A stretch of DNA of 20,241 nt from Phycisphaerales bacterium (GTDB lineage: Bacteria > Planctomycetota > Phycisphaerae > SM23-33): contig PMBX01000055.1 of the NCBI GenBank assembly GCA_003153915.1, positions 1-20,241 on the forward strand, read 5' to 3'. The notes beneath the pieces are model-generated. The model had not been told where the DNA came from. It made no database searches and saw nothing but the letters and a program-made list of their open reading frames with translations. Below, one piece after another: positions 16,381 to 20,241 of the stretch. The first letter of the stretch is position 1. Each line of letters opens with the position of its first letter. The position numbers and the translations under genes were made by a program.

Positions 16381-17603
16381 CCATGGCGGCCAGTGAACAA
16401 CCGATGACCCAGTTCGCACGAAACAGCTTGTATGACATCCAGATACTGGCGGGCTATCACATCCCAGGCGAAGCGTTCGCTGGCAATGCGGCGACTTTCC
16501 TGGCCCATGGCCAGGCGCGTGGCGCCATCCTGAGCCAACACCCGTAAAGCCTCCGCAAGCGTCGATGGATCCCGCCCATCAATTAACACCCCATTGCGGC
16601 CAGCCTCTATGATGCCGGTGTAATCGGCCCGGCTTTCTTGCCCGTCGGGCCGCGGTACCAGGCACGGCAAGCCGCAGGCCATCGCCTCCAGTACGGCCAT
16701 GGAGCAGCCTTCCCACCGACTTGGGTTGACAAACACATTGCCCCAGGCCAGGTCCTGTCCGACATTGGCGGACCACCCAGTAAAGGTGACCTGTCGGCTG
16801 AGCCCCTTTTCCAGTGCGAACTGCTCCAAGGCACGCCGTTCCACCCCATCTCCGACGATTCGACATTTCCAAGCAGGCGACTGGGGCAACCTACGCAGCG
16901 CTTCGAGCAGGTACATAACGTTCTTGACTTGTGAAAGTCTGCCCACGAACAGGACCCTCAATTCATCGCGCGGATCCCGGTCGGGCCCCTGGGAATCTAG
17001 AAACTGCCTGTCTACACCATTGGGGATAACAACGATCTTTTTCGCAGGCACGGCCGCGATGCTCATCAGATCCGCTCGGACGCCTTCCGACAAGGCAATC
17101 ACCCTGTGGGCCAGTCGATAAGCCATCAATTCCTGGATGTAACGTATCTTGTCGGCGAATCGTATTTGCGCCGCAATTCTCCACGTGCTTATAGGGGCAA
17201 CATAAGGCTCGATCTTTGACGAAACCTTAGATAAGCCGTGGCAGATGAATAGCACCGGAACGTTCGAGAACCCGGCCCGGGCCCATGGCACGTATTGCGG
17301 ACTGCTGCATATGACGGCGGCAGGCCGCTTCACGACGTGTGTAATGCGCCGGCCATGCAACAGCGTCAAAATGGAGCCGATCATCCAGAATCGTTGTTGC
17401 CTCGCCGCGGCGGAAAATCGGTGGACCTGCGCTCCGCCGGGCAATATGGACGTCTCACGCTGCGCACCGGAAGTGACCACGACGACCTGCTGTCCCGCCG
17501 CCGACAGGCCTTCTACCAGGCCCATGCCCATCGTTTCCACTCCGCTGCGCGTTTCGGGAGGAAACCGGGTCGTGCCGAAAATGATTGGCCTGTTCAGCGA
17601 CAT
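16353..17603 (-). CDS. GT4 glycosyltransferase
   Basis: Retaining GT4 enzyme of 416 residues. Visible: the acceptor loop PPETRSGVETMGMGLVEGL (15-33) close to the N terminus; donor-binding Arg222 and Lys227 in VGRLSQVKNV; the PNGVD segment at 194-198; and EX7E as E298-E306 in RWEGCSMAVLEAMACGLP. The start is uncertain by two codons. The ATG at 17603 has GAGGG 9 nt upstream (complement of 17613-17617). A GTG at 17609 has a second GAGGG copy at the same distance (complement of 17619-17623). The ATG is preferred on codon type. It is separated from the flippase stop by about 55 bp, the largest gap in the operon. Its own stop overlaps the next GT4 start as ATGA. Sugar specificity unknown. Confidence 0.9.
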   Translation of the reverse strand: MSLNRPIIFGTTRFPPETRSGVETMGMGLVEGLSAAGQQVVVVTSGAQRETSILPGGAQVHRFSAAARQQRFWMIGSILTLLHGRRITHVVKRPAAVICSSPQYVPWARAGFSNVPVLFICHGLSKVSSKIEPYVAPISTWRIAAQIRFADKIRYIQELMAYRLAHRVIALSEGVRADLMSIAAVPAKKIVVIPNGVDRQFLDSQGPDRDPRDELRVLFVGRLSQVKNVMYLLEALRRLPQSPAWKCRIVGDGVERRALEQFALEKGLSRQVTFTGWSANVGQDLAWGNVFVNPSRWEGCSMAVLEAMACGLPCLVPRPDGQESRADYTGIIEAGRNGVLIDGRDPSTLAEALRVLAQDGATRLAMGQESRRIASERFAWDVIARQYLDVIQAVSCELGHRLFTGRHGSGSCGDTE

Positions 17604-17658
17604 CGGCACGATCCCTCACCCTCTGCCATCAGGCGATTGTCTTGGGTCTGGATCAACA

Positions 17659-19302
17659 TCACCCACTCCCGCTCTTGCCGGCCTTGTTTCTGACCCACAC
17701 GTAAGGGCCTGCCAGCTTGCCGGCGATTCGTCGCCGAGGACCTTCGGGCAGCAGCACCAGACACGAGATAACCCCAGCGCCGGCCGCGGCCAAGGCCACT
17801 GTCCTGGCGAAGTGCCACCAGGTGTCGGTTGCAAGCAGCGACGAGGCCTTGTACCAGGCAGCGATGCAGGCAACCGCCAGTACCGCAGGCACTACGACTC
17901 GTTTGACAAACAGCAGCGGCGACAGTGACAGCCGCCTACAGGCGTAGAATGGATTGATTAGGGACCTAGATATGATGTTGGCGGTCACCGTGCCAAGGGC
18001 CACGCCGGCTATGCCCCAGTCAAGAACCAACACAAACACCAGCGACAGGCCCAGGTTCAGCAGCGCCTCGGCCACGCAAACCATCGTCGTAAAGCGTATG
18101 TGCCCCAGGGCAGTGATCGTTCCGGATCCCACGATGTCGAAGAGACTGACGAGTTTTGCGCAACTGAGAATGGCCATCACCGTGTAAGCGCCCCCGATAT
18201 CCGACGGTGAGAGTTTGCCACCCATCCACAGGCTCAGGAACGCCTTGCCAAAGATGATGAAGCCCAGGTATAGGGGTAATCCCAACGACAGGCCTGAGCG
18301 TGAGATATTGAGGAACAGATCGCCGACGGTGCCAATCTCGTTCCTGGCCGCGGCACGCTGGAGCGATGGAAAGAATATCGTCTCGATGCTCTGGATAAAC
18401 GTCCCGCTGTACCACACGACCATGGCGCCAACGGAGTAGATCGTCACGGTCGGGACATTGATGGCTGCTCCGACTACCACCAGGTCTGTCTGACTACCAA
18501 GCTTGACCGTTGTCGCGATGATACATGCCCCGATACCGTAGCGCATTAATTCCCCAAGGCGCGGCCTCGATAGCATTGGTGGCCAAAGCCGAAGCCGAGG
18601 ATATGTGCGGTGAGCAAAGGCGTAGAGCCCAGCCGCCACAGCAAGGTTTGAGATCACCAGGACGGCAGTTAGGCCGATGAGACCGTATCCCCATACCAGC
18701 GCCAACACCGTGCCGACGGTCCTGACAGCCAGGCCCACTATGTCCACACTGCGGGCGATGTGAAACTGGTCGTAAGCCACCAGCACGCTGGAAAGCACGG
18801 CACCGACCGTCGTCAGCCAAACGTTTATAGCCAGCACCGGCAGCAGGATGCGAACCACGTCGCGGTACTGGGGGTTGACCGACTTAAATAACCCAGGAAA
18901 GCCGATGCTGATACCCAGCGTCGTCGCCACCAGCAGCAGCCCACCGGCCGTGAAGAACCCCATGCCCGTGCGTATGGTCTGGTCAACGAGGGGATGATCG
19001 TTTCGGCCGATGTAGAGAATGACGTATCGACCGGTACTGGCGCGGACACCCAGGTCCAGCACGGCCATGTAGCCGATCAGGACGTTCAGTAGGCTCCAGA
19101 CACCGTTGACCTCCTTGCCTAGCATTCCCACCACAAAGGGCGAGAGGAAGAACAGGACCACCATGCCCGCTGCCTGGGCAGCCCAGTTAAACGCCAAGTT
19201 CCTCACATGCTTGCGTATGCCAACGCTATTACCGATGTGGCTGGTTTTGGGGGAGAAACTATCCCAGCTCGAAACTTTATTGGTGTCGTCGGGTTCTGTC
19301 AT
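17659..19302 (-). CDS. Wzx-type polysaccharide flippase (MOP superfamily)
   Basis: Predicted lipid-linked oligosaccharide flippase that moves the completed repeat unit across the inner membrane. The 547-residue product has a hydrophilic N-terminal tail of about 40 residues, then about 12-14 hydrophobic segments evenly spread to residue 530, typical of the polysaccharide-biosynthesis branch of the MOP superfamily. Features of the type include NWAAQAAGMVVLFFLSPFVV at the first membrane segment and YGIGACIIATTVKLGSQTDL in the central half. It is somewhat longer than the usual 400-500 residues because of the N- and C-terminal extensions. No clear Shine-Dalgarno is seen. The ATG lies 17 bp after the PP-loop gene, which suggests co-translation. 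With the Wzy-like gene in the same operon it makes a Wzx/Wzy route likely, rather than an ABC-transporter route. Confidence 0.88.
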   Translation of the reverse strand: MTEPDDTNKVSSWDSFSPKTSHIGNSVGIRKHVRNLAFNWAAQAAGMVVLFFLSPFVVGMLGKEVNGVWSLLNVLIGYMAVLDLGVRASTGRYVILYIGRNDHPLVDQTIRTGMGFFTAGGLLLVATTLGISIGFPGLFKSVNPQYRDVVRILLPVLAINVWLTTVGAVLSSVLVAYDQFHIARSVDIVGLAVRTVGTVLALVWGYGLIGLTAVLVISNLAVAAGLYAFAHRTYPRLRLWPPMLSRPRLGELMRYGIGACIIATTVKLGSQTDLVVVGAAINVPTVTIYSVGAMVVWYSGTFIQSIETIFFPSLQRAAARNEIGTVGDLFLNISRSGLSLGLPLYLGFIIFGKAFLSLWMGGKLSPSDIGGAYTVMAILSCAKLVSLFDIVGSGTITALGHIRFTTMVCVAEALLNLGLSLVFVLVLDWGIAGVALGTVTANIISRSLINPFYACRRLSLSPLLFVKRVVVPAVLAVACIAAWYKASSLLATDTWWHFARTVALAAAGAGVISCLVLLPEGPRRRIAGKLAGPYVWVRNKAGKSGSG

Positions 19303-19319
19303 GTTGAATGATCTTACCG

Positions 19320-20241
19320 TCAGGCACGATCGACGATACTTTCTTGCAAGCCTTTATAATAAAAAGATTTCAATTCATCGTTGGCCCACTGAAACAGCAG
19401 ATTCTGTCCTGCAACTCTCATACGATCGCGGATTTTCAGATCTATGCCAAGCTTTCCAGTCAGATTCATCACCAACAGATTCTCCCAATGAGCGATACGC
19501 GTAGCCCATTGGATGAAGGTGTCTGAAGGGATAGGCAATCCAAGTTCGTCCAGATACCTAGAAAATCCTTCGCGAGCCTTGTTAGTGAAGGGCCAATAGA
19601 ACTCGTTGCAGGAGGCCGTGTTCTTCTTCCGTCGACCAAATAGCCTTCGGGGAATTCCAGCCTCTTCCACCATTCGGCGAGCCACCGGACGATCATAGTT
19701 AGTGTCCAGCGTCCAGGGTTTCATTTCGTCCCTGGCCCCCAGCGAGTTGATCTCCTGAGCCTGACGAATTCCCCACCATGGGACCACCGAAAAATAGATT
19801 CCCTGGAGCAGGCGAAATTCACCTATCAGGCAATCGCTGTCTCCTTTAGGATTCGACAGATCATGAGGGATGCGATCCCACACTTTGTCTCCGTAATTAC
19901 CACAGAAAAAAAGGCACAAGGGCTGGGAGTAGTCAAATAGGGCCATGTTCAAACCGCCAGGGCGACCCGATGCAGCCCAAAATGCAACCTCTTTGCGATA
20001 TCGGTCACGGCGATGCCTATAAACATTGCAGGACATGCCCAACCGCTTGGCGATCTCCCATCCTGAATCGCTGCCCCGCCACAGGCTGGTGGGGTTGCTG
20101 ATCGTAACTGCCTGGTTACAGCCGGCATACCTTGAAATAACGGCTGCGGCGGTAGAATCGTATCCTCTGGAGATGCCAACCATCGGGGTGATTGCGTATT
20201 TCCGGCCTGGCGATGTTATATTTTTTTCCAGGGCCGAAGCA
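19320..20241 (-). CDS. Asparagine synthase-like PP-loop enzyme (5' partial)
   Basis: ATP-pyrophosphatase (PP-loop) protein resembling the synthetase domain of asparagine synthases found in polysaccharide loci; it would activate a carboxylate with ATP for amide formation. The frame is open through the window edge, so about 306 C-terminal residues are visible and the true start is missing. The ATG at 20181-20183 falls inside the PP-loop strand (ITPMVGISRGYDSTAA) and is not a plausible start. The PP-loop reads SRGYDS where SGGxDS is usual. A later stretch, ARRMVEEAGIPRRLFGRRKK, matches the helix-loop seen in asparagine-synthase relatives. Whether an N-terminal glutaminase domain exists cannot be seen. 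Base composition is lower in GC than the neighbours (about 37-53% in most 60-base lines I counted). It is first in the visible operon, 17 bp before the flippase. The substrate is inferred only. Confidence 0.72.
   Translation of the reverse strand, partial: ASALEKNITSPGRKYAITPMVGISRGYDSTAAAVISRYAGCNQAVTISNPTSLWRGSDSGWEIAKRLGMSCNVYRHRRDRYRKEVAFWAASGRPGGLNMALFDYSQPLCLFFCGNYGDKVWDRIPHDLSNPKGDSDCLIGEFRLLQGIYFSVVPWWGIRQAQEINSLGARDEMKPWTLDTNYDRPVARRMVEEAGIPRRLFGRRKKNTASCNEFYWPFTNKAREGFSRYLDELGLPIPSDTFIQWATRIAHWENLLVMNLTGKLGIDLKIRDRMRVAGQNLLFQWANDELKSFYYKGLQESIVDRA

Noticed and set aside
16357..16419. Longer N terminus for the GT4 at 15148-16356
   Set aside because: The added 21 residues do not look like the family and lack a ribosome-binding site; the ATG at 16356 has GGAG at good spacing and an ATGA overlap.

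Overview
The window is a high-GC stretch (roughly 60% by eye, not computed) of what looks like a bacterial chromosome. It is almost wholly protein-coding, with no tRNA, rRNA, CRISPR array, transposase or integrase that I can see. The envelope genes point to a peptidoglycan-containing bacterium that makes a surface or secreted polysaccharide. A Planctomycetota/PVC-type or comparable high-GC Gram-negative host is my guess from the gene mix; no marker gene settles it.

Left part (1-5487). Two plus-strand genes open the window: an exported L,D-transpeptidase with an intact catalytic Cys, and a FAD-type oxidoreductase whose two hallmark FAD motifs are altered. Between them (987-1046) is an unusual cluster of three short palindromes that all contain CGGTAA. 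A large cytosolic GH38 alpha-mannosidase follows on the minus strand, convergent with the oxidoreductase. It is divergent from a CapA-family gene across a 254-bp intergenic region, the only long non-coding stretch.

Right part (6609-20241). Nine genes, all on the minus strand, form one tightly packed polysaccharide operon transcribed from right to left. In order of transcription they are: an asparagine-synthase-like PP-loop enzyme (cut by the window edge), a Wzx-type flippase, three GT4 glycosyltransferases, a Wzy/WaaL-type O-antigen polymerase or ligase, a 754-residue protein made of two complete GT4 enzymes, an ATP-grasp ligase, a cytosolic polysaccharide-deacetylase-like protein and a PaaK/CapK-type adenylating enzyme. 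Junctions are ATGA or TGATG overlaps or gaps of 5 to 55 bp, so strong translational coupling is expected. The operon promoter lies beyond the right edge. CapA is convergent with the end of this operon.

How it fits together. The GT4 enzymes (five active sites in four proteins) would build a repeat unit on a lipid carrier, the flippase would move it across the membrane, and the Wzy-like protein would polymerise or transfer it. Three separate ATP-using, carboxylate- or amide-forming enzyme families (PP-loop, ATP-grasp and PaaK-like), plus a deacetylase without a signal peptide, suggest that the sugar is modified in the cytoplasm, perhaps with amino-acid, amide or acyl groups. That chemistry is inference. 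No initiating phosphoglycosyltransferase, Wza/Wzc export protein or exosortase lies in the window, so part of the system must be elsewhere.
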